Source: Deinococcus sp.
Lineage (GTDB): Bacteria; Deinococcota; Deinococci; Deinococcales; Deinococcaceae
Direction of reading: 5' to 3'
DNA length: 15,945 nt
NCBI GenBank assembly: GCA_028287665.1
Contig: JAQBPF010000516.1
Location: 1 to 15,945 of the forward strand
Part shown: piece after piece, positions 1-9,753 of the stretch
Numbering within the stretch: position 1 is the stretch's first letter
How the letters are laid out: the number at the start of each line of letters is the position of its first letter
Translations under genes and position numbers: made by a program
The notes under the pieces: generated by a model
What the model was told of the DNA's origin: nothing
Databases searched by the model: none
The model's input: the letters and a program-made list of their open reading frames with translations, nothing else

Positions 1-5
1 GGGGC

Positions 6-1130
6 TTGGAAGAAGAAGCAAACACCGTCTGGGACAGCCTGCCTGCACCTGATAGAGAATGGCTGAACGAACTGGCCAACCTGGCCCCAACGGGGGCACG
101 GGTGGCGTTGGTGGGCGGCGCGGTGCGGGACGGCCTGTTGGGCATTCCCTCCAGCGCCTCGCCTGATCTGGATCTGTCCATCGAGGGCGCAGACCTTCAG
201 GCTCTGGCGACCGCAACAGGCTTGCCCTTTACCTTTCACCCGGCCTTTGGCAACGCCACAGTGACGCTGCCCGGTGGTCAGAGTGTGGATCTGATCCGCA
301 CCCGCCGCGAACGCTATCCGGTGGCGGGCGGCAATCCGGTGCCCGAACCCGGAACCCTCACCGAAGACCTGCAGCGGCGGGATTTTGGCCTCAATGCGCT
401 GGCTCTGGTGCTGGAACCGGACGGAACCGTGAAGCTGCTGGACGTGGTGGGCGGCCTACCTGATGTGCGGGCACGGGTGCTGCGGCCCCTGCATTCCAAT
501 TCGTTTTACGAGGATGCCAGCCGACTGGTACGGGCGGCTAGGCTGGCGGCGCGGCTGAATTTGGCGGCCCACCCTGACCTGCTGTCGCAGGTTCCCGACG
601 CCGTGAAGATGGCCGAACACACGCCGCGCCTGTGGGCCGAACTGCGGCTCCTGCTGGCCGAACCCCGCCCCGGACGCGCTGCCCGGATGCTGGAAGCCTG
701 GGGCGCGGGCCAATTCCTGCCGCCCGCCGGTGTGCCGCTGCTGGACGCGCTGGATACCCAGCAAGATGGGGGCGCAACGGTCACTGTTCAGACCTACGCC
801 GCTGCCCTGCTGCACGCCGCGCCAGATCCAACTGCCCTCACGGCCCGCCTGAATCTGGGCGAGAAACCTGCCGCGCTGCTGGCCCGCGCTCTCTCGGACA
901 CGCCTTTTCCGGAAGCCAGCCCGGAACGCATCCTGCGCCAATTGCTGCGCCCAGACGCCTACACGCCACTGACCGGGCGCGACGTGGTGGCGTTGGGGGT
1001 TCCAGCGGGCAAACAGATCGGCGCGGCACTGACTTACTTGGCGGGGTTGCGGGCGGCGGGGCAAGTCCAGTCGGCAGAGGACGAGCGGGCAGCGCTGAGG
1101 CAGTATGTGCGGAACCTCCCCCCTTCATGA
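6..1130 (+). CDS. tRNA nucleotidyltransferase / poly(A) polymerase family (CCA-, CC- or A-adding enzyme)
   Basis: This class II nucleotidyltransferase would add or repair the 3' CCA end of tRNAs in the cytoplasm. The family hallmarks are in order: GGAVRD at residues 37-42, the metal-binding DLD at 54-56, RRDFGLNAL (motif B, base recognition) at 124-132, and the [16 protein letters not shown] helix (motif D region) near 169-184. The remaining ~190 residues are helical neck/body sequence that I cannot subdivide. The assigned start is TTG at 6, and the frame is open to the window edge, so the true start could lie upstream. D. radiodurans is known to split CCA addition between separate CC-adding and A-adding enzymes, and the motifs seen do not tell which type this is. 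The stop overlaps the next start (ATGA), which implies translational coupling with the M50-like membrane protein. Confidence 0.85.
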   Translation: MEEEANTVWDSLPAPDREWLNELANLAPTGARVALVGGAVRDGLLGIPSSASPDLDLSIEGADLQALATATGLPFTFHPAFGNATVTLPGGQSVDLIRTRRERYPVAGGNPVPEPGTLTEDLQRRDFGLNALALVLEPDGTVKLLDVVGGLPDVRARVLRPLHSNSFYEDASRLVRAARLAARLNLAAHPDLLSQVPDAVKMAEHTPRLWAELRLLLAEPRPGRAARMLEAWGAGQFLPPAGVPLLDALDTQQDGGATVTVQTYAAALLHAAPDPTALTARLNLGEKPAALLARALSDTPFPEASPERILRQLLRPDAYTPLTGRDVVALGVPAGKQIGAALTYLAGLRAAGQVQSAEDERAALRQYVRNLPPS

Positions 1131-1744
1131 TTGGCCCCCTGACCCTGCTGACCACCGAACCCCTGCTGCTGCTGGTGCAGGTGGCCGCGCTTCTGGCGGG
1201 CATGATCTTGAAGGGAGTGGTACAGGCCCGCCTTGCGGCCCACTGGGGAGACCACAGCGGCGTGCAGGCGGGCTTTGGCTGGCCCGAACCTGCTGTTCAC
1301 CTCGATCTGTGGCGGCTGGCGCTGCATTTATTGATCGGCGTGGCGCTTCCCCGACCTGTGCCACTCACCCTGCGTGGGCAAACAGCTGCCGCCACCCTGC
1401 TGAGCGGGCCAGTGACCCTTATCGGTCTGGCCCTGGTTCTCTTGGCCTTACAGCGTGCCCAACAACAACTCCTGCCCGCCGCAGCCGACGTGATCGGCAC
1501 CGGGCTGGGCCGCGCCGCTTATAGCCTGTGCCTGCACGCGCTGTTTAATCTGCTGCCGTTGCCGGGGCTGGATATGGGGCGAATGCTGGTTCACACCGCC
1601 CAACTTCCGAAGTTGCCCCGGCCTCTGCGCGGCACGCTGCTGCCCGCGCTGGCCTGGACAGCCCTCTTTCTGACGGGCACGCTGCAGCAGGCCACCGCAC
1701 CTGTGTGGGCGGGGCTGCAAAGTCTGATGGCGCGGCTGCCCTAG
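1127..1744 (+). CDS. Degenerate site-2 protease (M50) homologue lacking the HExxH motif
   Basis: This 205-residue, very hydrophobic integral membrane protein starts at the ATG that overlaps the upstream TGA. It aligns from its first residue with the canonical M50 protein encoded next to it: LLTTEP corresponds to [15 protein letters not shown] to [16 protein letters not shown] to AKPVPIN, SGPVTLI to AGPISNL, and [14 protein letters not shown] (141-154) to [14 protein letters not shown]. Where the neighbour has the zinc motif HEFAH (28-32), this protein has KGVVQ (29-33). Two histidine ligands and the catalytic glutamate are therefore gone, although the NxxPxPxxD aspartate (D149) remains. It is probably a non-catalytic pseudoprotease, perhaps a partner or regulator of the active one; the role is inference. 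An in-frame extension upstream to 632 exists but lies wholly inside the nucleotidyltransferase gene and is not used here. Confidence 0.75.
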   Translation: MIGPLTLLTTEPLLLLVQVAALLAGMILKGVVQARLAAHWGDHSGVQAGFGWPEPAVHLDLWRLALHLLIGVALPRPVPLTLRGQTAAATLLSGPVTLIGLALVLLALQRAQQQLLPAAADVIGTGLGRAAYSLCLHALFNLLPLPGLDMGRMLVHTAQLPKLPRPLRGTLLPALAWTALFLTGTLQQATAPVWAGLQSLMARLP

Positions 1745-1758
1745 CCCGAATCCAGGCA

Positions 1759-1772
1759 ACACCGTAAAGGCA
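1759..1772. other. 14-base element shared with the propeller-gene upstream region
   Basis: ACACCGTAAAGGCA occurs here on the plus strand, in the gap before the active M50 gene. It occurs again on the minus strand at 6886-6899, just before the beta-propeller gene. It could be a shared regulatory element or coincidence. Confidence 0.25.
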
Positions 1773-1812
1773 GGCGGGAAGAATGGACCCTGTGTGCCTG
1801 GCGGCTTGCCCG

Positions 1813-1818
1813 TAGAAT
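1813..1818 (+). promoter_or_regulatory. -10 box TAGAAT of a probable leaderless promoter for the M50 protease gene
   Basis: TAGAAT fits TANNNT and ends 9 bases before the ATG at 1828. There is no Shine-Dalgarno sequence in that gap and no convincing TTGACA-like -35. This placement puts the transcription start at or next to the ATG. Confidence 0.5.
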
Positions 1819-1827
1819 GCTGAGCCT

Positions 1828-2442
1828 ATGGGCCTTATCAGTCTGCTGACCACCAATCCCACCGCATTTGTGATTATCGCGGTGGCCCTCGTTCTGTCTC
1901 TGACCGTTCACGAATTTGCCCACGCCTATGTGGCCGACAGATTGGGTGACCCCACGCCGCGCCGATTTGGACGGGTCACTCTGAATCCCGGCAAGCATCT
2001 GGACCCGCTGGGCACCCTGCTGCTGCTGGTGGCGGGCTTCGGTTTTGCCAAGCCCGTGCCGATCAATCCGGCCAACCTCGGACGTTGGGGGACGCTGTGG
2101 GTGTCGGCGGCAGGCCCAATCAGCAACCTGCTCATTGCTTTTCTGGCCGCCGTGTTGCTGAAGGTATTACCGCAAAATGCCCTGACCTTTCAGGTGTTGC
2201 TGACCGTCCTGAGCATCAATGTGGTGCTGGCCGTGTTCAACCTCATTCCCATTCCACTGCTGGACGGCAGCCGCATTCTGGGCTCACTCGTTCCCTCCCT
2301 GGGGCGCAGCCTCGCGCAATTTGAGGCACAGCCCTTCAGTTTCGTGTTGGTCATGGTCTTTGTTTTTATTGCCCGAGAACCCATCAATGGGATTATCAGT
2401 GCGGTGCAGCGCTGGGTTCTGGGGGTCGTGGGTTACGTCTGA
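1828..2442 (+). CDS. Site-2 protease family (M50) zinc metalloprotease
   Basis: This 204-residue intramembrane metalloprotease belongs to the M50 (S2P/SpoIVFB-like) superfamily, whose members cut transmembrane segments within the bilayer. The zinc motif HEFAH is at residues 28-32 (ligands H28 and H32, catalytic E29), followed by [17 protein letters not shown], the typical M50B extension with the DP-R-GR pattern. A membrane segment ending in FAKPVPIN (73-80), AAGPISN (94-100), and the third-ligand motif [10 protein letters not shown] (138-147, D146) follow. There is no PDZ or CBS domain, so it is the short, minimal type. It follows its degenerate paralogue by 83 bases but appears to have its own leaderless promoter. 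A hairpin downstream separates it from the convergent PAQR gene. The substrate is unknown. Confidence 0.93.
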   Translation: MGLISLLTTNPTAFVIIAVALVLSLTVHEFAHAYVADRLGDPTPRRFGRVTLNPGKHLDPLGTLLLLVAGFGFAKPVPINPANLGRWGTLWVSAAGPISNLLIAFLAAVLLKVLPQNALTFQVLLTVLSINVVLAVFNLIPIPLLDGSRILGSLVPSLGRSLAQFEAQPFSFVLVMVFVFIAREPINGIISAVQRWVLGVVGYV

Positions 2443-2491
2443 GCAGTGCCCCAACACCCTGAACACACGGCCTGTTCAGAGCGGCGAAATC

Positions 2492-2537
2492 ATCAACCAA
2501 CACCCCCCCGACTGCTGACCGGGGGGTGTTGGTTGAT
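2492..2537. terminator. 17-bp perfect inverted repeat between convergent genes
   Basis: The arm ATCAACCAACACCCCCC (2492-2508) pairs perfectly with GGGGGGTGTTGGTTGAT (2521-2537) around a 12-base loop. It sits between the M50 gene (stop at 2442) and the convergent PAQR gene (stop at 2548), so it can serve both. The plus strand has no U-tract after the stem and the minus strand has only a short one, so it is not a textbook intrinsic terminator. Confidence 0.75.
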
Positions 2538-2547
2538 AAAGCGCGGA

Positions 2548-3207
2548 TTACTTCAGGCTGAACATCATGGCCACGTGTGCGGCGGTCCCGCCCAATACGA
2601 ACAGATGCCAGATTTCATGAAAGCCCCAGTGTTTGGGAAACACCCGCCCGCGTGGACCGGGGAGCCAGCGTTTGGTGCCGTACACGACTGCACCCACGGA
2701 ATACAGCACCCCGCCCGCCGCCAGCCAGAAAATAGCCGCAGGGGGCAGGTTCCGCACCAGTTGAGGCATCAGAGCCAAGGCCGTCCAGCCCATGCCTGCA
2801 TACAGCAGGGTACTGATCCAACGCGGCAGGCGCATGGTGACCAGTTTCAAGGTGATGCCCGCCAGAGCAATTCCCCAGATGATCCACAGCACCGCCTCGC
2901 GCCATACCCCCTCCAGGCCGTAATAGGCCACGGGGGTATAGCTTCCGGCGATCAGCAGAAAAATTCCGGCATGATCGAGCTTGCGGAGCCACAGCAGGCC
3001 GCGCTCGCTGGCCTGAAAGGAATGGTAGCTGGCCGAAGCCGCGTAAAGCGCCACCGTGCTGACCCCAAACACCACGAAGGGCCACAGACTGAGGCCGCGT
3101 GAGTGCGCCCACCACAGCAGCGGCCCCAGCACCACCAGCGCCACAGCCGCCCCAGCCCAGTGGGTAATGGCATTCACAGGCTCGCGGGGGGCAGACAGTC
3201 GGATCAT
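2548..3207 (-). CDS. PAQR / hemolysin III (TrhA/YqfA) family membrane protein
   Basis: This 219-residue, seven-helix integral membrane protein belongs to the CREST superfamily of PAQR/hemolysin III proteins. Signature residues are EPVNAITH at 9-16, SYH at 60-62 (H62), [17 protein letters not shown] at 76-92 (D78, H79), and [16 protein letters not shown] at 197-212 (H197, H201, H211). Family knowledge places these histidines at a metal site near the membrane face. Bacterial members have been linked to membrane-lipid homeostasis; the hemolysin name is historical and does not imply toxicity. The ATG start is supported by TACTCT six bases upstream and by the EPxNxxTH motif at the expected distance from the N-terminus. 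It lies 79 bases downstream of guaB on the same strand but has its own promoter candidate. Confidence 0.92.
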   Translation of the reverse strand: MIRLSAPREPVNAITHWAGAAVALVVLGPLLWWAHSRGLSLWPFVVFGVSTVALYAASASYHSFQASERGLLWLRKLDHAGIFLLIAGSYTPVAYYGLEGVWREAVLWIIWGIALAGITLKLVTMRLPRWISTLLYAGMGWTALALMPQLVRNLPPAAIFWLAAGGVLYSVGAVVYGTKRWLPGPRGRVFPKHWGFHEIWHLFVLGGTAAHVAMMFSLK

Positions 3208-3213
3208 GACTCT

Positions 3214-3219
3214 AGAGTA
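3214..3219 (-). promoter_or_regulatory. -10 box TACTCT of a probable leaderless promoter for the PAQR gene
   Basis: On the minus strand TACTCT lies 6 bases before the ATG at 3207. There is no Shine-Dalgarno sequence and no clear -35. Confidence 0.5.
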
Positions 3220-3286
3220 GAGGGTGAGGGGATAAGGGATGTGGGAACTGGTACACGGTGCAATGGGGATTTGCCACTCGTCGAGC

Positions 3287-4813
<1,527 letters not shown>

Positions 4814-4820
4814 GGCCCGG

Positions 4821-4826
4821 AGTTTA
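4821..4826 (-). promoter_or_regulatory. -10 box TAAACT of a probable leaderless guaB promoter
   Basis: TAAACT on the minus strand ends 7 bases before the guaB ATG at 4813. No ribosome binding site fits in that gap, and no strong -35 was seen. Confidence 0.5.
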
Positions 4827-4904
4827 CTCTGATGGGCTGTCTTTTGCGGTGACGGTGTCCACACCAGTGGGCCAGCCTCCGCCCTGATGCCGTATAAGTG
4901 CGGC

Positions 4905-4933
4905 TTGCACGCTTCAGAGCCTCATGCTAGATT
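4905..4933 (+). promoter_or_regulatory. Sigma-70-type promoter of the tRNA-Ala gene
   Basis: TTGCAC (4905-4910) and TAGATT (4928-4933) are 17 bases apart. The predicted transcription start, near 4940, is about 18 bases before the mature tRNA. This is the best -35/-10 pair in the window. Confidence 0.7.
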
Positions 4934-4957
4934 TTCTGTCGCCGCCTGAACAGGTCC

Positions 4958-5034
<77 letters not shown>

Positions 5035-5036
5035 CC

Positions 5037-5066
5037 AAAAAACCCGCCATTACAGGCGGGTTTTTT
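5037..5066. terminator. Bidirectional intrinsic terminator between tRNA-Ala and the propeller gene
   Basis: CCCGCC (5043-5048) and GGCGGG (5055-5060) form a stem around ATTACA. It is flanked by six A on the left and six T on the right, so it has a U-tract in both directions. It serves the tRNA on the plus strand and the convergent propeller gene, whose stop is at 5082, on the minus strand. Confidence 0.9.
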
Positions 5067-5081
5067 GTGGTGGCGGGTCGG

Positions 5082-6863
5082 TTATTTCCGCACAATCACG
5101 TCTGGATACTCTGGCTGAGGCTTCAGGGGCGTGATTTTGGGCAGATTCAGCGGAAAGGCAGTCACGCGGCCCGGACGGGTAAAGGTCACGGCGGGCGTGG
5201 GCGTGCGGGTCAGCGTGACCTGAGTGGCCGACAGTTTCGCCAGCGTCGCCAGCGGCACGTAAGCCACCTTGCCGAACATCCTCACCGGCACGACCTGCCC
5301 CGCATCGGCGGCGTTGGCGGCCAACGTGGCGGTACGCGGCGTCAGTACCCGGATGCTCAGGCCCAGAGCCCCCGCAGCAGGTGTGAGGGGCAGGTAGACC
5401 AGTCCGGCTTCGGTGCGTGCGCCTGTGGCCGCGGCCTGGGCCTGCTGGGCGGGCGTCAGCACAGGCACGGGCGGCGTCGTAGGCTGCACCACCACGGGCG
5501 GTTTGGGCTGCGTGGGCGTGGTGGGAGTCGCCGGACGCGGCGGAGTGACTGGAGTGGTGGGGGTGGTCGGAACGGGTGGCAAGGCGGCCAGCACGGCGGT
5601 CGCGGCAGCGCGGCGGGCCTGGGTTCGGGCCTGGGCTTCTGGCGCGGTCAGCACCCGGCCCCAGCCGGTGGGCACACCCCGGAAGGTGGTCCATGCGCCG
5701 TCGGCCAGCGGGCGCTGCTTGGCCAGCGCACTCAGCCCGCCGCCTTCGGTGACGAAGTACAGCATGCCCTGATCGCTGACGGCCACCCCGGTATCCAGCT
5801 TTTTGCCCGTTTTGATGGTCCAGATGGCCTGCCCCGCTTTGCCCACCGCGTGCAGTGTGCCGCTGAGGTCGCCCACCACTATGGTGCCGTCACTCAGTTC
5901 GGCGGCGGGGGCCGCAATCGGCGCTCCGGCTTTGTAGGTCCATTCGGCTTCACCCGTGGCGTTGATGGCGTAGAGGCTGCCGTCATAGCTCCCGACCACC
6001 ACCAGATCATTGCTGGTCACAATTGGGCTGGCATTCACAAACAGGCCGGTGGCTTTGGACCAGCGCACCTTGCCGTCTGGTCCCACCGCATAGATTCGGC
6101 GGTCGCTGGAGCCGAAATACACGTTGCCCTGGCGGTCTATGGCCGGGCTGCTGAACACCAACGAACCAGCCGCAAAGGTCCATTTCAGTTTGCCGTCGGG
6201 CGTCAGGGCGTGCATCCGGTTGTCCTGGCCCCCAAAGTAGATGGTGCCGTCGGGGGCAATGGCCGGGCTGCTGAAAATAGGTGCGGCAATTTTGAGGGTC
6301 CAGAGGATCTTGCCTGCCGGGCTGACGGCATAGACGCTGCCGCCCGCAGTGGTCGCCACAACGCTGCCATCGGGCCGCAGGGCGGGGCTGGCAAACAGGT
6401 CGCCGTCCAGCTTCACCTTCCAGAGCAGTTTTCCAGCTCCGTCCAGGGCATAGAGGTTGTCGTCGTATGAGGCTGCAATCACATTGCCTTCAGGGGTGAT
6501 GATGGGGTGAGCACGGCCTATGTCACCTGTGGCATAGTTCCACTTCTCGACCCCGCGGGCATCGGTGCGGTGAATGCGGGCATCGGCACCCACAAACACC
6601 AGGTCGCCCGTATCGGAAACGGCCACGCCCGACAGCACCCGCAGCTCTTTGAACCAGGCCACCTGCGGCGCGGCGGTGGGCACAGCCGCCACGGAGGCGG
6701 CAGGCCGGGTCACCTGATTGGAACCGGGTTGAACCTGGGTCTGAGCAGGAGCCTGGGTTGTGGGGGCACGTGAGGGCGTGGTTTGAGCCGAGACATCTTG
6801 TCCCAACAGCAGTAACCCGGTGGTCAGCGTGAGGCTTGAAAGTTTTAAGTGAGATTTTCTCAT
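5082..6863 (-). CDS. Exported PQQ-like beta-propeller repeat protein with proline-rich linker and C-terminal domain
   Basis: The 593-residue protein starts with a signal peptide (MRKSHLK, a hydrophobic run to about 20, VSAQ near 24-27), so it is probably secreted or periplasmic. Residues ~65-390 are PQQ/BamB-type propeller repeats of the form DG-x-YAL-DGKLLW. The conserved tryptophans fall at 108, 148, 188, 228, 268, 308 and 348, exactly 40 apart. With flanking W70 and W391, seven or eight blades are plausible. A low-complexity Pro/Thr linker (~428-470) leads to a C-terminal ~110-residue region ([16 protein letters not shown] onward) that I do not recognise. The repeats alone do not show PQQ binding or enzyme activity; a scaffold or envelope-assembly role like BamB is equally possible. 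AAGGAG lies 11 bases before the ATG. The gene is divergent from the Thr-rich exported protein. Confidence 0.88.
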   Translation of the reverse strand: MRKSHLKLSSLTLTTGLLLLGQDVSAQTTPSRAPTTQAPAQTQVQPGSNQVTRPAASVAAVPTAAPQVAWFKELRVLSGVAVSDTGDLVFVGADARIHRTDARGVEKWNYATGDIGRAHPIITPEGNVIAASYDDNLYALDGAGKLLWKVKLDGDLFASPALRPDGSVVATTAGGSVYAVSPAGKILWTLKIAAPIFSSPAIAPDGTIYFGGQDNRMHALTPDGKLKWTFAAGSLVFSSPAIDRQGNVYFGSSDRRIYAVGPDGKVRWSKATGLFVNASPIVTSNDLVVVGSYDGSLYAINATGEAEWTYKAGAPIAAPAAELSDGTIVVGDLSGTLHAVGKAGQAIWTIKTGKKLDTGVAVSDQGMLYFVTEGGGLSALAKQRPLADGAWTTFRGVPTGWGRVLTAPEAQARTQARRAAATAVLAALPPVPTTPTTPVTPPRPATPTTPTQPKPPVVVQPTTPPVPVLTPAQQAQAAATGARTEAGLVYLPLTPAAGALGLSIRVLTPRTATLAANAADAGQVVPVRMFGKVAYVPLATLAKLSATQVTLTRTPTPAVTFTRPGRVTAFPLNLPKITPLKPQPEYPDVIVRK

Positions 6864-6876
6864 CTGAAGGTAAGCT

Positions 6877-6894
6877 CCTTTACATTGCCTTTAC
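6877..6894. repeat. CCTTTAC direct repeat, 11-base period, in the divergent promoter region
   Basis: CCTTTAC occurs at 6877-6883 and again at 6888-6894, one helical turn apart. The first copy overlaps the AAGGAG ribosome binding site of the minus-strand propeller gene. This makes it an operator candidate, or just a by-product of that site. Confidence 0.35.
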
Positions 6895-6908
6895 GGTGTG
6901 GCAGGTCT

Positions 6909-6937
6909 GGGCGTAAGTGGTGGACGCCCGCTAGGGT
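6909..6937 (+). promoter_or_regulatory. Candidate promoter/operator for the Thr-rich protein gene
   Basis: An inverted repeat GGGCGT (6909-6914) / ACGCCC (6924-6929) sits where a -35 box would be. The -10-like TAGGGT (6932-6937) follows it and ends 10 bases before the ATG at 6948. The repeat could be a regulator site. Confidence 0.35.
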
Positions 6938-6959
6938 AGCCTTTAAGATGCGTTTCGTT

Positions 6960-7508
<549 letters not shown>

Positions 7509-7519
7509 TCCAGCCTTCC

Positions 7520-7537
7520 CGGACGATTCGTCGTCCG
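7520..7537 (+). terminator. UUCG-tetraloop hairpin just after the Thr-rich gene
   Basis: CGGACGA TTCG TCGTCCG forms a perfect 7-bp stem with a stable UUCG loop, 11 bases after the stop. There is no U-tract directly after it. It may protect the 3' end or act together with the next hairpin. Confidence 0.55.
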
Positions 7538-7540
7538 TCA

Positions 7541-7584
7541 GCCGCGCCTCTCCATATGAGAAGCGCGGCCTTTACTTTTCCTTT
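7541..7584 (+). terminator. Intrinsic terminator after the Thr-rich protein gene
   Basis: GCCGCGC (7541-7547) pairs with GCGCGGC (7563-7569). After one C-A mismatch the stem continues with TCTC (7549-7552) and GAGA (7558-7561) around CATAT. A T-rich tail (7571-7584) follows. This separates the gene from the metallophosphoesterase. Confidence 0.75.
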
Positions 7585-7602
7585 AACAAGCGAGGGGGTC
7601 CT

Positions 7603-8079
7603 CTGAACAGCCATCACAGCATCCTGGTCATTTCGGATACGCATGGTCTCCTGCGCCCAGAAGTGCTGACCTTGGCCCGTCAGGCAGACGCCGTAGTGCA
7701 TGCAGGCGACGTGGGAAAACCAGAGATCCTTGAGGCGTTGCGGGCTGCCACGCCCGGCGAGGTATACGCCATTCGCGGCAATGTTGACCGCACGGCTCCA
7801 CTCCAAGCTCTGCCCGAAACGTTGTTGCTGGAATGGGGCGGTCTCTGGATCTACCTTCTGCATGATCTGAATGACCTGGACCTGTCGCCGCAGGTGGCCA
7901 GGATTCGTGTGGTGATCAGCGGGCATACGCATCAGCAGAAGCTGGAGGAACGGGACGGCGTGCTGTACCTGAACCCAGGAGCCGTGGGGCCGCGCCGTTT
8001 CCGGCTGCCGGTGGCGTGCGCCTGGCTGCATATCTCTGAGCAGCGAGTGCGGGCCGAGCCTGTCACGCTGGAGGTTTAG
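7603..8079 (+). CDS. YfcE/MJ0936-type metallophosphoesterase, probable CTG start
   Basis: This is a calcineurin-like phosphodiesterase of the small YfcE family, cytoplasmic, with a two-metal centre. From CTG at 7603 it is 158 residues and contains the full motif set: SDTHG (D12, H14), AGD (D36), RGNVD (N60), LHD (H87), GHTH (H108, H110) and NPGAV. The frame is open from the stop at 7501-7503, yet it has no ATG, GTG or TTG before 7663. Starting at that GTG would delete the D12/H14 metal ligands and the first strand. CTG at 7603, preceded by the purine-rich GAGGGGG at 7592-7598, is the best candidate. ATC at 7621 or ATT at 7630 are alternatives, and a sequence error is also possible. The family hydrolyses phosphodiesters in vitro; the natural substrate is unknown. 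Confidence 0.8.
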   Translation: MNSHHSILVISDTHGLLRPEVLTLARQADAVVHAGDVGKPEILEALRAATPGEVYAIRGNVDRTAPLQALPETLLLEWGGLWIYLLHDLNDLDLSPQVARIRVVISGHTHQQKLEERDGVLYLNPGAVGPRRFRLPVACAWLHISEQRVRAEPVTLEV

Positions 8080-8101
8080 GGAGGCTGGCGGGGCCGGGTG
8101 C

Positions 8102-8107
8102 TACGCT
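8102..8107 (+). promoter_or_regulatory. -10 box TACGCT of a probable leaderless promoter for the MBL-fold gene
   Basis: TACGCT lies 6 bases before the ATG at 8114, in the 34-base gap after the metallophosphoesterase. No Shine-Dalgarno sequence is present between it and the start. Confidence 0.45.
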
Positions 8108-8113
8108 CGCCGC

Positions 8114-9109
8114 ATGACCGCTGCCGCCGCGCCCCTGCTGACCCCCATCATCGGCACCTTGCACGCCTTGCAGGTGCCGATTCCCTATCCCATGAAGACC
8201 GTGACGGTGCTGATCGACACCGGGGGCGGCCAGAGCCCCATCACGATGATCGATACGGCGCTGGATACCCCGGAGGCGCGGCAGGCCATAGAAGACGGCC
8301 TGACGGAACTGGGCCTGCACTGGCCCGATATAGAGCGGGTGATCATTACGCACCACCACCCCGATCACTACGGGCTGGCTGGCGTGGTCGAGGAACGCAG
8401 CGGCGCAGGCGTGTTTATGTTGGACGTGGAAATCGGGCGCGGCGAGCGGTACTGGCACATGTGGGAAGACTGGCTGCCGGGGCACATCAAGCACATGCAG
8501 GATCATGGCCTGCCCCCCGAACTGCTGGCCACCCTGGAAGCAGACAGCCGCCGCACCCGCACCCGCGTTCAGCCCGCCGCACGGGTTCAGCCCCTGCGCG
8601 AAGGCCAACATGTCACCCTGGCGGGGCGGGAATGGGAAGTGTTATGGCTGCCCGGTCACGCCGACGGACATCTGGGCCTCTGGAACGAAACCGATTCCAT
8701 CCTGATCGCCGGAGACGCCATTTTGCCGCGCATCAGTCCCAATATTGGCCTGTACGCCTACACCCGGCCCGACCCGCTGGGCGACTACCTGCAAACGCTG
8801 GGCAAACTGGAAGCGCTGAACCCGCAGGTGGCTGTGGTCGGCCACCACGGCCCAGTGATGGACGGCGTACAGGACCGCGCCCGTCAGTTGCGGGGCCACC
8901 ACCACGAGCGGCTGGATTTTATTCGGGAGCAGGCCACCGCCGAGCCGCGTACCGCCTACGGCCTCTCCTTGGCAATGTTCAACCGCGACCTGAATACCAG
9001 TGGACGCCGCTTTGCCCTCGCCGAAACTCTGGCGCACGCCGAGCATCTGCGTCTGCTGGGGCAACTGGCCCGCACCTGGCAGGATGAAGCCTGGGTGTAC
9101 CACGGCTAA
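8114..9109 (+). CDS. Metallo-beta-lactamase-fold hydrolase
   Basis: This 331-residue MBL-superfamily enzyme is cytoplasmic, with no signal peptide. The metal site is complete: THHHPDH at 79-85 (HxHxDH with H80, H82, D84, H85), PGHADGH with H182, the bridging D201 in AGDAIL, and H244/H245 in VVGHHGP. The C-terminal ~80 residues (GHHHERLDFIREQ onward) form a helical extension that resembles the one in glyoxalase-II-like/LACTB2-type MBL proteins. The substrate cannot be read from the sequence: thioester, lactone or phosphodiester hydrolysis are all possible in this superfamily. The ATG start is supported by TACGCT 6 bases before it. It may be co-transcribed with the metallophosphoesterase upstream. 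Confidence 0.9.
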   Translation: MTAAAAPLLTPIIGTLHALQVPIPYPMKTVTVLIDTGGGQSPITMIDTALDTPEARQAIEDGLTELGLHWPDIERVIITHHHPDHYGLAGVVEERSGAGVFMLDVEIGRGERYWHMWEDWLPGHIKHMQDHGLPPELLATLEADSRRTRTRVQPAARVQPLREGQHVTLAGREWEVLWLPGHADGHLGLWNETDSILIAGDAILPRISPNIGLYAYTRPDPLGDYLQTLGKLEALNPQVAVVGHHGPVMDGVQDRARQLRGHHHERLDFIREQATAEPRTAYGLSLAMFNRDLNTSGRRFALAETLAHAEHLRLLGQLARTWQDEAWVYHG

Positions 9110-9193
9110 GAGAGATCAGATGGGCCTGCACCATAAGGCAAGATCAAGCGCTGTAATCCCACCCATACCCCAGAAAGCTGACCTTTCCGGCTC

Positions 9194-9199
9194 TATACT
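9194..9199 (+). promoter_or_regulatory. -10 box TATACT of a probable leaderless promoter
   Basis: TATACT, close to the TATAAT consensus, ends 6 bases before the ATG at 9206. No Shine-Dalgarno sequence fits between them. Confidence 0.6.
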
Positions 9200-9205
9200 C
9201 CGCGC

Positions 9206-9661
9206 ATGACGGAACTGGGGCGCATCGTGAGCGCGTTGACGGCAGCTGGGCTGGCCGTGGAGACGATGGAAGACGGCGCACTGGTTCAGTACGGGGAAAG
9301 CCGGGTGGCACTGTTTACTGAACCGGACCTGCGGGGCGGCGTGTTGGTACGCCTGCACCTTGACCTCGACCTGTTTGTAGAAGAAGAGAGCCTGCCCGAC
9401 ATTCTGATCGGCATGAACCTGATGAATCAGGGCCTGGACTACGGGGCGCTGATTTTGGACCCCGTAGAGGACGACGACGAGGATTCGCCCACCGACGCGC
9501 CCGTGGTGGCCTTTGCCGTGCTGGGCCGCGCCGTGCTGTGGCTGCCCGACCTCGGTCCCGCCGAGTTGGACCGCCTGAATGAACACCTGCGCCGCTTTGA
9601 GGCCGAAGTGACGCAGGCCGTCGAACGCACGCTTCACGGCGGCAAGGGCATGAGCGCCTGA
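9206..9661 (+). CDS. Small acidic protein, possibly YbjN-like
   Basis: The 151-residue cytoplasmic protein has no signal peptide or membrane segment. It alternates helices and strands: helix ~2-15, strands around 25-38 and 45-58, helix near 62-76, a second strand pair at 80-86 and 99-113, and a C-terminal helix from ~117. An acidic loop, EDDDED, lies at 88-93. The pattern of an opening helix, a beta-sheet, and the central DILIGMNLMNQGLDYGALIL resembles the YbjN / type III secretion chaperone-like fold, but only loosely. I do not assign a function. It has its own TATACT promoter box and ends before a hairpin shared with the convergent citrate synthase gene. Confidence 0.75.
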   Translation: MTELGRIVSALTAAGLAVETMEDGALVQYGESRVALFTEPDLRGGVLVRLHLDLDLFVEEESLPDILIGMNLMNQGLDYGALILDPVEDDDEDSPTDAPVVAFAVLGRAVLWLPDLGPAELDRLNEHLRRFEAEVTQAVERTLHGGKGMSA

Positions 9662-9694
9662 AACGGAAAGTGGATGGTGGGGAGTGAGAACAGA

Positions 9695-9735
9695 GAAAGC
9701 AGGGCCAGAGAAGTGAACTCTCTGGCCCTGCTTTC
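9695..9735. terminator. 17-bp perfect inverted repeat between convergent genes
   Basis: GAAAGCAGGGCCAGAGA (9695-9711) pairs perfectly with TCTCTGGCCCTGCTTTC (9719-9735) around a 7-base loop. It lies between the stops of the small acidic protein gene and citrate synthase. Neither strand has a strong U-tract. It has the same design as the 2492-2537 element. Confidence 0.75.
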
Positions 9736-9753
9736 AGGTTGTGCTGGCTCCTC

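Noticed and set aside
632..1126. In-frame upstream extension of the degenerate M50 homologue
   Set aside because: The extension lies entirely inside the tRNA nucleotidyltransferase gene and has Arg/Gly/Pro-rich shadow composition. The N-terminus from 1127 aligns with the neighbouring paralogue.
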